Assembly: GCF_014066305.1 (NCBI RefSeq)
Contig: NW_023501049.1
Location: 829,001 to 893,000, forward strand
Direction of reading: 5' to 3'
Length of the DNA stretch: 64,000 nucleotides
Origin: Letharia columbiana
Taxonomy: Eukaryota; Ascomycota; Lecanoromycetes; Lecanorales; Parmeliaceae
The notes beneath the pieces were generated by a model, which ran no database searches, was not told the origin of the DNA, and saw only the letters and a program-made list of their open reading frames with translations. Shown in pieces: positions 14,302 through 25,925 of the stretch. Each line of letters starts with the position of its first letter. Positions within the stretch are counted from its first letter, which is position 1. A program made the position numbers and the translations under genes.

Positions 14302-14364
14302 ATTGGTGGAATTGGTAGAATTGGTAGAATTGGTAGAATTGGTAGAATTGGTAGAATTGGTAGA
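14302..14364 (+). repeat. 9-bp minisatellite ATTGGTAGA in X1
   Basis: Seven units of 9 bp (first ATTGGTGGA, then six ATTGGTAGA). The related X2, X3 and X4 copies show only two or three mutated units (ATTAGTAGA or similar), so unit number varies between copies. Confidence 0.9.
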
Positions 14365-14420
14365 ATGGTGGAAGAAGAATGGTTACACAAATAGGTGGAA
14401 GGATTATTATCCGATCCCGG

Positions 14421-14925
14421 ACGCGTTTGGTGTGACTACAATATTTGAATGTCAGTTTAACCCACCTATCGCTGGCTTGGGAGGAGTATGTAGGGGAGGA
14501 CGTATCCGTTCGGGCTCTTTTTGAGGGCCTTTCAACGCGTTTATGAGCAGTAGTAGGTAGCTGTTGGGCTCGCTTGCGGCCTCGATTGCCAGCAGTAGCG
14601 GATTCGCCGAGGGGTGGCCTGGGGGCGTCAGTAGGGGCTCTAAGAGGCGGGCAAAAGGGGTGTATGTGCCTGAACCGGACGCGTTTGGTGTGACTACAAT
14701 ATTTGAATGTCAGTTTAACCCACCTACCGCTGGCTTGGGATATTAGGGGAGGACGTATCCGTTCGGGCTCTTTTTGAGGGCCTTTCAACGCGTTTATGAG
14801 CAGTAGTAGGTAGCTGTTGGGCTCGCTTGCGGCCTCGATTGCCAGCAGTAGCGGATTCGCCGAGGGGGTGGCCTGGGGGCGTCAGTAAGGGCCTCTAAGA
14901 GGCGGGCGAAGTGTACCGAGTAACC
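14421..14925 (+). repeat. Tandem duplication inside X1, period 258 bp
   Basis: The block from ACGCGTTTGGTGTGACTAC through the end of the GCGGATTCGCCGAGG region is present at 14421 and again at 14679. A third partial start occurs near 15040. Confidence 0.85.
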
Positions 14926-15469
14926 TTTCCGCGAGGGGTACCGAGGACGATTGTGTTCATATTGGTGGAATTGATAGAATTGGTAGAATGGTGGAAGAAT
15001 AATGGTTACACAAACAGGTGGAAGGATTATTATCCGATCCCGGACGCGTCTGGTGTGACTACCATGACTACCATATTTGAATATCCATTTAATCCACCAA
15101 TAGTAGGCCAAACTTCATAATTTTTACAGCGTTAGAAAGCGCAAAGCGAGCTCTACAATTTGAGGAATTATGAAGTAACTGTATGTATCGCAAGCTGAGT
15201 ACTTCAAAGTGTAAAACTTCTACATACAAATTTTTGATGAGGGAGGCGCGGGAGGGCTACCGGGCTGACTCAGCCGGTTACTTAAATAATTTAAAAGTAT
15301 ATATTTTTAGATTATTTAAAATTATAATAGTATTTATATTATTAGATATTAAGATTATCTTTTAAAATTTATATATAATATATTTATTAATTAATAAATA
15401 AAAACTTAAATCTATAAGATATTTTTTTTATTAATATTATTATATAACTCTTATTAGATATAATAAAGT

Positions 15470-15701
15470 AAATCTATATTAGATAATTTATTAATGCTTC
15501 TAAAATATAGATATATAATAGTATTATTATAGAATTTAATAATATATTTAATAATAGAATAAAAAAAAATATTAAAATTAAAATATAAAAAAAAAAATAT
15601 ATTATTAAAATTAAACTCTAAAAGGAATTTTAATATAGTATATACGATATCGACGTCTTAGTATAAGTAGCGTTAAGGCCTATAACGCATTAGATTTAAT
15701 A
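15470..15701 (-). repeat. RLG-A 5' LTR of copy 2, degraded
   Basis: The outer half (to TTAGATTTAATA at 15701) is clear; the inner half is rearranged with A-runs. Directly followed by the target duplication AAGAG. Confidence 0.7.
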
Positions 15702-17647
15702 AAGAGCTATTATATCTATAAAAGATCTAAGACTTATAAAAAGAATAAATAAGATCTTCTTAAATTCTTTTTTATTTTCGAATGATATTAATAAGATATT
15801 TCTATTAATTTTATTATATTATTATCTATTTATCTTAGATATAGACGCTTTTATTAATATATTATAATAATTATAAATAGACTAAGTAAGAAGAAGAAAT
15901 TCGTTCTTTTAAACTCTTTAGAAGTAAAGATAATAATTTAGATCTTTATCGAATTTATATAGTAAGAGAAAGAATATTTATTTACTATTATCTCGAATCG
16001 AGGTATTTAATTTATAATATATTTTTAAAGAAGATTATATAAAAGGATTAAGATTAAATCTAAGCTCTTTATTATATTTTATCTCGAAATTAATAAATAA
16101 ATAGAGAACGCTAACGCTATCTTAAAGTAATATTATCGATAACTTAATACTCGCTTACGCTAGTACTTATTCGATCTACTTATTAATATATAAAGGCCTT
16201 TTCTATATATAGAATTCTTCTTTCTTAGATATTATTAAGAATATTATATCTAGTAATAAGTCTTATTATAGTAGTAACTATATATCTAAATATTATTAAT
16301 ATTAATTAATATATTTTAATACTAGTATATAGATTAGCTAGATTATACTCTTAAAGAAAGTTTATCTTAATATTATCGCGATAGTTTTATACGATTTTAT
16401 AATTACTTAACTAATTTCGCTTACTTAATAATACGATCGAATAGAATTATAATTTCTATCTTCTACTTTCTACTTTTTATCTTCTACTTACTCTATAACT
16501 TCTATTTAATAAAGAAAATATTTAGAAAACGTAAAATATTACTAGACTTTATATTAGTTTAATATATAATATATATTAAAATAAACTTTAAATAATAGAA
16601 GAAGAAGATTAATTCTTTAGAGATATCGTTTATAAATATTATAATTAAGCGTAATCTAGAGAAAATACTAAATAAGAGAGTTAAATTATTAGATATTTAA
16701 GATAGACTCGAATAATTCGTTTATTAGAGAATATAAGAGTATAATTAGAATAAATGAAAGTCTCTCTCCGACATCTTTACTGAGGAATTTAAACTATTCG
16801 TCAAGAGAGGATTTTAAAAAGCTTATCAAAGAGAATATCTATAGCTTACGAGACTATCTACGGACCAACGGAGTCTATATTCAAAAAGGGATTTCCATAG
16901 CCCAAGCACTGGCAAATATAATTCAGGAAGATATCCATAGCCACCGGACGACGAAGAACGTCCTCCACCCAAAGCAGTCCCAATCTTACCCTCCTCAGCA
17001 ACAGCCAGTTCAGCCACAGCAGCCCTACCAACCAATTGTCGAGGATATCACTTCAGTCCACCCTCCCCCCATCCCAAGCGACGGCCCTCCACATCATCCT
17101 CAGAAACAGCCAATACAGCCAATTCAGCAACAACATTATCCTCCTCAGCAACAGTCAATTCAGCCACAGCAGCCTTATCAGCCTTATCGACCAAAGAATA
17201 CTATTCATCTCCCTCCGCAGCCGCCTTATCAACCAAAGAATCCTACTCCAATTCTCTCCTCAACCCCAAATTATAGCCCAGATTACCGTCCCACACCTAC
17301 TACCCTCACCCTACCAAGTCATTCAAGATAGCAGCCCTGTCAACACGAGCCAAACTCTCTGCGGTGTTCACGTCCGCGCACTATATCAACTCTCAGAGAG
17401 CCTACTTTCCCGCTCAGCACCGCTCGAACTAAGCATACTCATTTTCTCGCCTCTTAGCTCGCCTCTCCGCTCAGCTACATTCATAATATAGAGAAGCGGA
17501 AGGCTATAGGCCAAGGATAGGTATATAGACTATATAAACGGTGCATTCTTAATATAGCTATTTAGAAATTTAGCTATAAGAGAGAAATTCAATTAATACG
17601 ATAATAAAGAATAAGATCTAGAAGAGTAAGTAGAAAGATAAGATATC
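15702..17647 (+). mobile_element. F copy 1, unclassified retroelement remnant
   Basis: The sequence between two RLG-A insertions. Its first part (about 15770..16150) matches 34368..34770, so it is a repeat. About 15700..16690 is fully RIP-mutated, whereas about 16750..17520 keeps normal composition and contains the gag-like frame. The end (about 17500..17600) resembles 51010..51110. No terminal repeats were found. Confidence 0.5.
16693..17331 (+). pseudogene. Proline/glutamine-rich gag-like reading frame
   Basis: An uninterrupted plus-strand frame of about 212 codons lies between TAG at 16690..16692 and TAG at 17329..17331; both could be former CAG. It has no initiating ATG, so it is an internal piece. 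The first third is charged and helical (contains REDFKKLIKENIYSLRDYL and QKGISIAQALANIIQED). The rest is rich in proline, glutamine and tyrosine with repeated YPPQQQ and YQP units. This layout resembles the N-terminal part of fungal retrotransposon gag proteins, but I cannot name the family. A shadow frame (17036..17491) overlaps it. It is far less mutated than either flank. Confidence 0.45.
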
Positions 17648-17923
17648 TATAAGAGCGTAGTTTATTAACGATTAGCTAGCGAATATAGACTATAAAAGAC
17701 GTAGTATTATTATAAAATTTAATAGTATATTTAATAGTAGAATTAATCTCTAAGAAATATTAAAACTTCGAGATATACGAAGTAAATCTATATTCGTTAA
17801 GCTTCTAAGTATATAAGATATATTATTAAAATTAGACTTTAAAAGAAATTCTAATATAATATATATAATATTAACGTTTAAACGTAAGTAGCGCTAAGGC
17901 TTATAATAGTATTAGATTTAATA
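17648..17923 (-). repeat. RLG-A 3' LTR of copy 3
   Basis: Starts TATAAGAGCGTAG and ends TTAGATTTAATA on the plus strand; matches 7128..7402. Confidence 0.8.
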
Positions 17924-18108
17924 ATTATTTTTTCTTCTAGACTCTAATTCTTAAATACTTAAGTAAAAATAAAATACTTATTAAAAAATCTTTAAACTCT
18001 AATAAAAAAATAAGAAAAAAGAGTTAATCTATTACGATATTATTTTAATAAGATAATAGAATTAATTATTACGCGCCGTAGACGTATTATTAATATATTA
18101 TATAATAA

Positions 18109-20071
18109 TAAATAAAGGCCTATAAATTAAATTTATAAAGTTAGATTTTTCTAAGTTAAATCGAATTTTAGTCTTAGTTCTAAATTAAATTAAACTCTAA
18201 TCGCTTATTATATATTTTTAATCTATATATAAATATATATATATAAAGAGAAACGCGTTAAGGCTTAATTAGAAAGATATATCGAGTATAAAAAATTAAT
18301 TTATAATAATTATTTATAAAAAATAGAGAAAGACTATATTTTTATAATAAGAAGTATTAAAATATTAGAAAGAAATAAAGATAATATATTAATTAGTAAT
18401 ATAAATTCTATATTATCTTCTATTATAATAAAATCTTTTAGATAATAAAATAGCTATTAGAGTAAGATATTAAATAATTTTAATTTATCTAAATATATAT
18501 TATTCGATATTTCTTCTATAGAGATTATAATAATATATTATATTAATATAGTAAAGATAATAAATTAAATTATAATAATATTCTTCGCTTATTAAGTAAT
18601 AATTTAATATAGAATTATAGAGAGTATATAATATAAAATCGTATAAGAGTATATAACGTGGAATCTTAGAGAGCTAAGCCGTATTCTTAATACTAAGAGT
18701 CTTATTATTACTTAATTTCTTTATAGTATTCTCTATAGTATTCTCCGTAATATTCTTTATATTTATCTATTATAATTTCTTCTCTTACTTCTTAATATAG
18801 TAAGAATAATAAATTAAATTATAATAATATTCTTCGCTTACTAAGTAATAATTTAATATAAAATTATAGAGAGTATATAATATAGAATCTTAAAGAGTTA
18901 AGTCGTATTTTTAATAATAATAATCTTATTATCGCTTAGTTTCTTCGTAATATTCTTTATAGTATTCTTTATAATATTCTTTATATTTATCTATTATAAT
19001 TTCTTCTTTTACTTCTTAATATAATAAGAAAGAATTAGTAGAATTAGTAGAATAGTAAAAGAAGAATAGTTATATAAATAGATAAAAGGATTATTATTCG
19101 ATTTTAGACGCGTTTAATATTACTATAATATTTAAATATTAGTTTAACTTATCTATCGCTAACTTAGAAGAAGTATATAAAGAAGAATATATTTATTTAA
19201 GCTTTTTTTAAAGATTTTTTAATATATTTATAAGTAGTAATAGATAGTTATTAAGTTTATTTACGATCTTAATTACTAGTAATAATAAATTTATTAAAAG
19301 ATAAATTAAAGACGTTAATAGAGGCTTTAAGAGGCGAGTAAAAGAGATATACGTATTTAAATTAGACGCGTTTAGTATAACTATAATATTTAAATATTAA
19401 TTTAACTTACTTATCGCTAGCTTAAGAGAAGTATATAAAAGAGAATATATTTATTTAGACTCTTTTTAAAAATCTTTAAACGCGTTTATAAGTAGTAAAT
19501 AGTTATTAAACTCGCTTACGATCTTAATTATTAGTAATAATAAATTTATTAAAGAATAACTTAAGAGTATTAATAAGGAATTTAAAAGATAAGTAAAAGA
19601 GATATATATTTTAGATACTTAGTAATATTTAGATGAGGAATTCGAATATCGAGAATATATTTATAATTAATAAATTAATAGAATTATAAAAGAAATATAG
19701 TTATATAAATAAATAAAAGAATTATTATTTAATCTCGAACGCGTCTAATATAACTATTATAATTATTATATTTAAATATTTATTTAATTTATTAATAGTA
19801 AACTAAACTTTATAATTTTTATAGCGTTAGAAAACGTAAAGCGAGCTTTATAATTTAAGAAATTATAAAATAACTATATATATTATTAACTAAGTACTTT
19901 AAAATATAAAACTTCTATATATAAATTTATAATAAGAGAATTTAAGAGAATTATTAGATTAATTTAGTTAATCTAATTAAAGAGCGTAGTAAACTCGAAT
20001 TTATAATTAACTATATATATAAATTTAAGATTTTTAAGCTTAATTCTATCTTATTCTTTTATATATATTAA
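18109..20071 (+). mobile_element. X2, RIP-mutated full-length Helitron-like element
   Basis: 1,963 bp, colinear with X1 but with almost every CpA/TpG changed to TpA. It starts TAAATAAAGGCC (ancestral CAAGTAAAGG) and ends TATATATATTAA (ancestral CTAA). The unoccupied site in RLG-A copy 2 (near 7580..7600) reads ATATAATAA/TATTAATATT, so the insertion is exactly between A and T with no target duplication. This copy defines the complete 3' end missing from X1. Confidence 0.8.
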
Positions 20072-21701
20072 TATTAATACTATCTTTAAGAATAATATCG
20101 CTTTTATAATATTAATTAATAATAATTTATAGTAAGTTAATATATTTAATATTAATATTTTTATAGCGTTAATTAATAACTTCTATAGTAAATAATATTA
20201 GATTTAAAAACTTATAATAAAATCTTAAAAATCTAATAAATAAAAGAAGGGAGAAGAGTATTTTTATAAGTAATATTATTTTTATAATATATTATATCTA
20301 TAGCGAAGTAATATAATAATAACCTTTATTATAGAAATTCGAAGAAAGTAATTAATAGAGCGACGCGTTCGCGATAACGCTTTTAATTATTAATTAATAA
20401 TAATAGTAGAAATAATAATAGTAGCTAGACGACGCGACTCTATAAGTAATAGCGAAATATTATCGCGTCGCTACTATTTATATTACTAGATATTACTCGT
20501 TAATAATAGCGCTATAATAGAGAATATAAAAACTTCTTTCGAATATATTAATTTTTACTTTCGAATTATTTATTTTTATTCTTTATAACTTCTAATATCT
20601 CTCTTATAAGTACTTACTTTAATATTATAATATCGATATTAATATTAATATAAATATAATATATCTCGTTATATTAATAATCTACTTCTCTTTATTATAA
20701 ATATCTTATTATTATCGATTACGTCGATATATAAATTAATAATTTTATAATATTCTTTTTTAATAATAATAATAACTTTAATAGTAAATATATAATCGTC
20801 TTATAGACGCGATTATTAACTTATTAACTATTTTTATTATTATCGCTCTATATACGTATTTACTAATAAATTCTAATATCTAATTTATTATATAGAACTT
20901 ACTTTTATCGAGATAACGATTTATATATTCGAGGTAAATCTCTTCTTTATAATAATTATAAGATCGAAAAGCGCGATATTAGTCGTTATATTAAAATCTC
21001 TTTATATCTTTAAACGTAGATAAGAAAATTAATATAGCGTTATTATCGCGTTAAATAATTTTAAAAATTATCTTATTAATAAGCTAAGCTTAATAAGAAG
21101 ATTATTTAATAATATAAATTATAGAAATATATAATAATAATAACTTCAATCGCCTTTATTATAATTATAGATTTTTAAAATTAATTTATAATAATAAATA
21201 AGTATATAGCGAAGTTAAAGGAAATAAATAAGTTATTAAAAAAGAAGCTTAAGAGTCTTTATCGATATACGATAAATATTAATAGATATTAACTCGAAGA
21301 CTATACTTTAACTATCTTCTTATTAAAATAATAAAATAATAAATTAAATTTAGAATCTAATAATAAGATAGCGAAGAATATTTAAATAGTAATATTTTTT
21401 TTAATAATAGCGCTAATATAAAATCTCTAGATAGTTCTTTAATAATTATCTTAAGTAAAAATATATTTATATTAATAATATATATTTTAATATAATAAAA
21501 CTCGTCTATAATAGAGTTTAATAGATAGCTAAATAATATATCTAATCTAATTAATATTTATATCTTAATTTTATTTTATTTATTTACTTATTATTAATTT
21601 ATATAGTTAAATAAGCTACTTTAATAATAAAAGACTTATTATTATCTATTACTTAATACTTATACTAATTATTTACTTACTTATAAATTTAAATTAACTT
21701 A

Positions 21702-21787
21702 TTAATATATATAATAGAATAAGATAGAGTTAAGTTTATAAAATCTTAAATTTATATATATAGTTAATTATAAATTTAGATTCACCT
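21702..21787 (-). mobile_element. S8, 3'-end fragment of an S/X element
   Basis: Matches the last ~85 bp of S and X elements inverted (TTAATATATATAATAGAATA onward) within RLG-A copy 3; the host resumes with TAATAAATTTATTATC as at 9258. Confidence 0.55.
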
Positions 21788-21819
21788 ACTTTTAATAAAT
21801 TTATTATCTAATAATTAGC

Positions 21820-23290
21820 TTAATAGCCCTTTCGAGCTCTCTTATTAAAAATTTATATATAGAAATTTTATACTTTAAAGTATTTAACTTACGATATATA
21901 TAGTTACTTTATAATTTCTTTAAATTATAAAGCTCGCTATTATATATTTTTAACGCTGTAAAAATTATGAAGTTTGATCTACTATTAATAAATTAAATAG
22001 ATATTTAAATATAATAGTTATAATAGATTATATTAAACGCGTTCGAGATCGAATAATAATCCTTTTATCTATTTACGAGTAAAGGTCTATGAATTAAATT
22101 CATAATCATTTTTTTTAATCGGGGATGTCTAGTAAATTTTGGTGAGCGATCTTTGATGAGCGATATCTAAATTTTTTACCTTTAAATATCTATAAGACTA
22201 AATTTAGTAATTCTTTTTTATCTGAAAGCCCACATTATACTCTATAGTTTAAAAAAATTTTCTAAAGTTTTAATGAGAAACAAAAAGTTATTCAAAAATC
22301 AAAATAATGTGTACCTTTTTTTTTTTATCAGGGCTGTCGGCTGTCGAGCGAACTCTGGTGAGCGATATTTGAATTCCTTGCGCTTTAATAATTATAAGAC
22401 CAAATTTCAAAATTTTTTAAAATTCGGAAAGCGCAGAACTGCCGCTCCAAAATTAAAAATTTAAAATCACGAAAAGTTAATAGAAAATAAAAAAGTTTTT
22501 CTATATATTAATAATATATATCTATTTTTTTGATAATTGCGGACGCTAATTTGTTTACTCGCGGTATCTAATCAAAAAGCGTAGACCTAACGAATTGATG
22601 ATTGGCTACACATACAAATTCAAGGTTTTCTAGTTCAGCTCTACCTTATTCTATTATATATACTAATATAATTATTCTTTTTTCTTTTACTATTCTATTA
22701 ATTCTATTAATTTTATTAATATAAATATAATCGTCTTTAATATAACTCCTCGTCTAAAGGTTACTTAATATTTTAGATATATATATTTTCTTATTACTCG
22801 TCTCTTTAATAGTCTCTATTAATATCTCTAAGTTACTTTTTAATAAATTCGCTATTATTAATAATCGAGGTCGTAAGTAAGTTTAATAGCTATCTACTAC
22901 TATTTATAAATATATTAAAAGACTCTTAAAAAGCTTATAAACAATATATTCTTCTCTATATACTTTTTTAAGCTGAAGCGATAGTATTCTTTAATCTAGC
23001 GATATTATCTTCTAAGATACGTCTTTCTCCACTATCTATTCTTTATTACTCTATTTTAAAATCTCTTAACGCGTATTAGATTCTAAATATTATTTTAAGA
23101 AGAAGCTTTTAAAAATATAATAATTATATTAAACATATTCCTAATCGAATAATAATTCTTTCACCTATTTATATAATTATTCTTCTTCTACTATTCTATT
23201 AATTCTATTAATTTTATTAATATAAATATATCTTATTCTCGATATTCTCGAACTTAGTTAAAATAAGAGAAGGATCTATAACTAGGCGAA
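21820..23290 (-). mobile_element. X3, inverted RIP-mutated X copy split by S3
   Basis: The inverse of X1 from its 3' region (GAGGGCTAC near 21830 inverted) through the minisatellite region near 22690..22720 to about 23290. Interrupted by S3 (22076..22666). Only the 3' two thirds of X is recognised. Confidence 0.65.
22076..22666 (+). mobile_element. S3, small Helitron-like element, weakly RIP-mutated
   Basis: 591 bp, starting CGAGTAAAGGTC and ending ATATATACTAA, the least mutated 3' end in the window. The host X3 reads CTATTTA/TATAATTATTC across the site, so it sits between A and T without target duplication. An imperfect stem (AAGG...TAG / CTA...CCTT) lies about 20 bases before the 3' end. 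It has one or two AGCGATCTTT repeats per core copy. An internal 63-codon frame (22273..22464) is low complexity and not convincing. Confidence 0.75.
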
Positions 23291-23299
23291 TATGGAGAA

Positions 23300-24555
23300 T
23301 ACTTAATCGCGAACTTATTAATATTAGTTTAAAAAGAGTTTATTTAATTATTATAAACTTTATAGATCTCGAATTAATATTTTTATTAGTCTTTAAAATA
23401 TATTATAAGTAATCTCTTATATAGTCTTAAACTTTCTCTTCTAGAAATAACTACTTAAAATCGTTAATAATACGAAATATAAACGCTATCGTCGCTATAA
23501 TCTCCTTATTTCTTTATAACTACTCGTCGCTAATTTAAAGTATAAATTTATTTTATAATATTAATAGTAGTTTAATATTTAATAGCGAAGTTCTCTCTTA
23601 ATTAAAACGTCGCGATAACGAGTCGATAGAGTTTAATTTATTATTTGATAAAAGATTTTAAAGTTATAAGTAGCTAACTTTAGCGTCTTAAGAATTTATC
23701 TAGAATTTAATTTCTTCTATTTTATAAAGTTTTTAAAATTATTATAATTTATTAAAATCTTAATATAAAATATATTATCTTTTTCTAAATAGTAATATTA
23801 TTATTTTATAAATACTATAATAATAGCCAATAGCTCTTAATTATAAATCTTATAATTTTACTTTATAGAAATTATTTTTTTAAACTAGAATTATACAAGT
23901 CGCTAATAATAATTTTCTTATTTAATTATAAAAATATAGTCTTTATATCGAAGTTAAAAAGCTTTAATTTTAAGATATAACTTTAAATTTATATTATAAT
24001 AATATAATATAGAAATAGCGCGATTATAAAAGGTTTTAAAGCTATTAAAACGTTAGCTTAGCGGTCATCTATTCACTCTAGTAATCTAGATTTTTTATTA
24101 TTTTTACTTTCTTTTATAAGTATAGTTAATAAATATTATATATATTAAAATAGCTATAGATAAATTATTATTAAAAATTAATTAAAAGTCTAAAAAGACT
24201 TATTTTATATATTTAAATTTTTTTATATTATTTATTTTACTTTTTAATAAAGAAATATTATAGTTATAATTTTATTATTAATATATTTTAGATAGATATA
24301 ATAAATTCTAAAAACTTAATTCGTTTAATATAGAATTAATATTTTTTTAGATTAACGTATAATTAAAACTAGCGTAAACGCTTAAGTACTTACTTAATAT
24401 ATCGTTAATACTTTACTAGATTAATTATATTATAAATTAGAATATATATTATAATATATATTATATATATTATATTTATTATTATTTATAAAAGTCTATT
24501 AATATACGTTTAAAAATTATTCAATATATTAATTATTTAAAAAGATCTAATTAAA
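23300..24555 (-). mobile_element. RLG-A fragment (left of the plus-strand copy)
   Basis: Minus-strand RNase H/RT-proximal sequence colinear with about 10590..11815 of copy 2. It is joined at about 24555 to the plus-strand copy. Confidence 0.7.
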
Positions 24556-24833
24556 TACGTTATAGGCCTTAACGCTACTTACGCTAAGGCGCCGATATCG
24601 TATATACTACGTTAGAGTTCCTTTTAGAGTTTAAGTTTTAATAATATATCTCTTATATATCTAGAGGCTTAGCGAATATAGATCTACTTCGTATATTTCC
24701 CTCGAAGTTTTAATATTTTTTAGAGATTTTTAGAGATTTTCTATTATTAAATATACTATTAAATTTTATAACGATATTATATCTTTTATAGTCTATATTC
24801 GCTAGCTAATTATTAATAAACTACGCTCTTATA
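24556..24833 (+). repeat. RLG-A 5' LTR of copy 5
   Basis: Begins at ACGTTATAGGCCTTAACGC rather than the expected TATTAGATCTAATACG and ends CTCTTATA. It contains a small local duplication of TTTTTAGAGA. Confidence 0.75.
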
Positions 24834-25779
24834 ATTCTAATCTCTCTATCTTTTAAAGAAAAAGATTTATTATTATTATAATATCGAGTTTATCTCTAAA
24901 TTATATAATAAAAAATAAAGATAATATCGAGAGCCGCTATAGCGTCGATAATAAGTTCGAGAATTTCTTATTAATAAAAGATCTTACTATAGAATAACGT
25001 CTTATAATCGCTAAGGCCGAAAATCGTTATCTAAAATAAGAATAAGAATTAGCTATATTAAAGATTTATAATCGCGAGCTTTATAATATTAGCTTATTAT
25101 TTATAATTAGCGAAGACTTATCTATATTAATTATTATTATATTTTTAGCGAATATATTAATTAAGATAAAAATACTTCGCTTTAAAAGAATATATTCTTA
25201 TAAGAATATTAGTAAGAGAGAGTATCTACGCTAATTTCGCGAAGTCGAAATTAAGTTTCTTATAAGTTCTAAATATTTTATTATTAATTAATTAAGAATT
25301 ATTTATTATATATAATTCTTAAAAGGTAATCTTAATATTTAATAATATAAATACTATTAAATCTATAATCTAGAGAAATATAACTTTTAAATTCTTTAAG
25401 TAGTTTCTATTTAATTTAATAGCGAATTTAATAAATCGCTATTTTCTTATATATAAAAAGTAAAAGAAGATTAAATAACGCTTTAATTAGAAGATATCTA
25501 TTTTTAAGATTTATTTAAAGAAGCTAGAGATCTATATAATTCTATTTTCTAAGAAATATTAAATTAATTTCTTCTTAGCTAAGCTTAGATTAGAGCTTAA
25601 GAATAAAATTTTAAATACTAATAATATATCGAAATAATAAAAAGAAATTCTTATCTAGACTATTATATAGAAAAAGATTTTAAAAAACATATACGCTTTA
25701 ATACGACGATTTTTATTTAAAGTCTTCGAGGGGATTCGCTAAGAATAAGTCTTTAAAGAATTAAATTTCGAAGTCTAAA

Positions 25780-25925
25780 TTAATTTTAAACGGCGGCGTT
25801 TATATAGCGCGTATTTAAGATAATAATATAAAGTATAAAATTAAATTCTTTAACTCTAATTATAAGAAGAATAGTTATTTTTATTATAAAAAATAGAGTT
25901 ATTAAATATCTAAGTATTTAGATCT
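25780..25925 (+). pseudogene. RLG-A gag zinc-knuckle region
   Basis: The plus frame reads SYFYYKK*SY*ISKY. Restoring single C-to-T changes to the tyrosine codons would fit the C-x2-C-x4-H-x4-C spacing of a retroviral-type zinc knuckle, the nucleic-acid-binding part of gag. Both tyrosine-for-cysteine (TGT to TAT) and tyrosine-for-histidine (CAT to TAT) changes are RIP-type transitions. Confidence 0.5.

Larger units (their letters stand above)
13389..15277 (+). mobile_element. X1, Helitron-like element that escaped RIP
   Basis: 1,889 bp of balanced base composition inside RIP-mutated RLG-A copy 2. It starts CAAGTAAAGGCC with the near-palindrome CCATGAATTAAATTCATGG, the same 5' end as the S elements. 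Comparison with the uninterrupted host sequence near 33485 shows no target duplication (host ...AAAAA then TTACTTAAA). It ends at CAGCCGG, about 110 bp before the 3' end seen in X2 (20071). Mutated copies are at 18109..20071, about 21820..23290 (-) and 54950..56670. Open frames inside it overlap on both strands and follow its internal repeats; I see no recognisable protein, so it is probably non-autonomous. Confidence 0.75.
7128..15701 (-). mobile_element. RLG-A copy 2, full-length Ty3/gypsy element with X1 inside
   Basis: Complete minus-strand element: 3' LTR 7128..7402, integrase/RNase H/RT zone about 8000..12600, gag zone about 12800..13388 and 15278..15470, degraded 5' LTR ending 15701. 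Perfect 5-bp target duplications AAGAG lie at 7123..7127 and 15702..15706, typical of retroviral-type integration. Removing the 1,889-bp X1 insertion leaves about 6.7 kb. All frames are destroyed by TAA/TAG. It is colinear with the plus-strand copy at 24556..31684, where gypsy motifs can be read. Confidence 0.85.
17648..21805 (-). mobile_element. RLG-A copy 3, 3' half, with X2 and S8 inside
   Basis: Minus-strand gypsy 3' part: 3' LTR 17648..17923, then a 3' untranslated zone interrupted by X2 (18109..20071), continuing as integrase-proximal sequence 20072..21701 colinear with 7610..9255 of copy 2. A short S end (21702..about 21787) interrupts it, and homology stops where X3 begins near 21820. 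Heavily RIP-mutated, no open frames. Confidence 0.75.

Noticed and set aside
13940..14788. 282-codon minus-strand frame across X1
   Set aside because: It runs through two tandem duplications and the 9-bp minisatellite, gives low-complexity R/T-rich and FYQ-rich peptide, has overlapping frames on the other strand, and no known domain.
22560..22666. S elements as tRNA-derived SINEs
   Set aside because: No credible pol III A and B boxes, no poly-A or simple-repeat tail, and most insertions lack target duplications.
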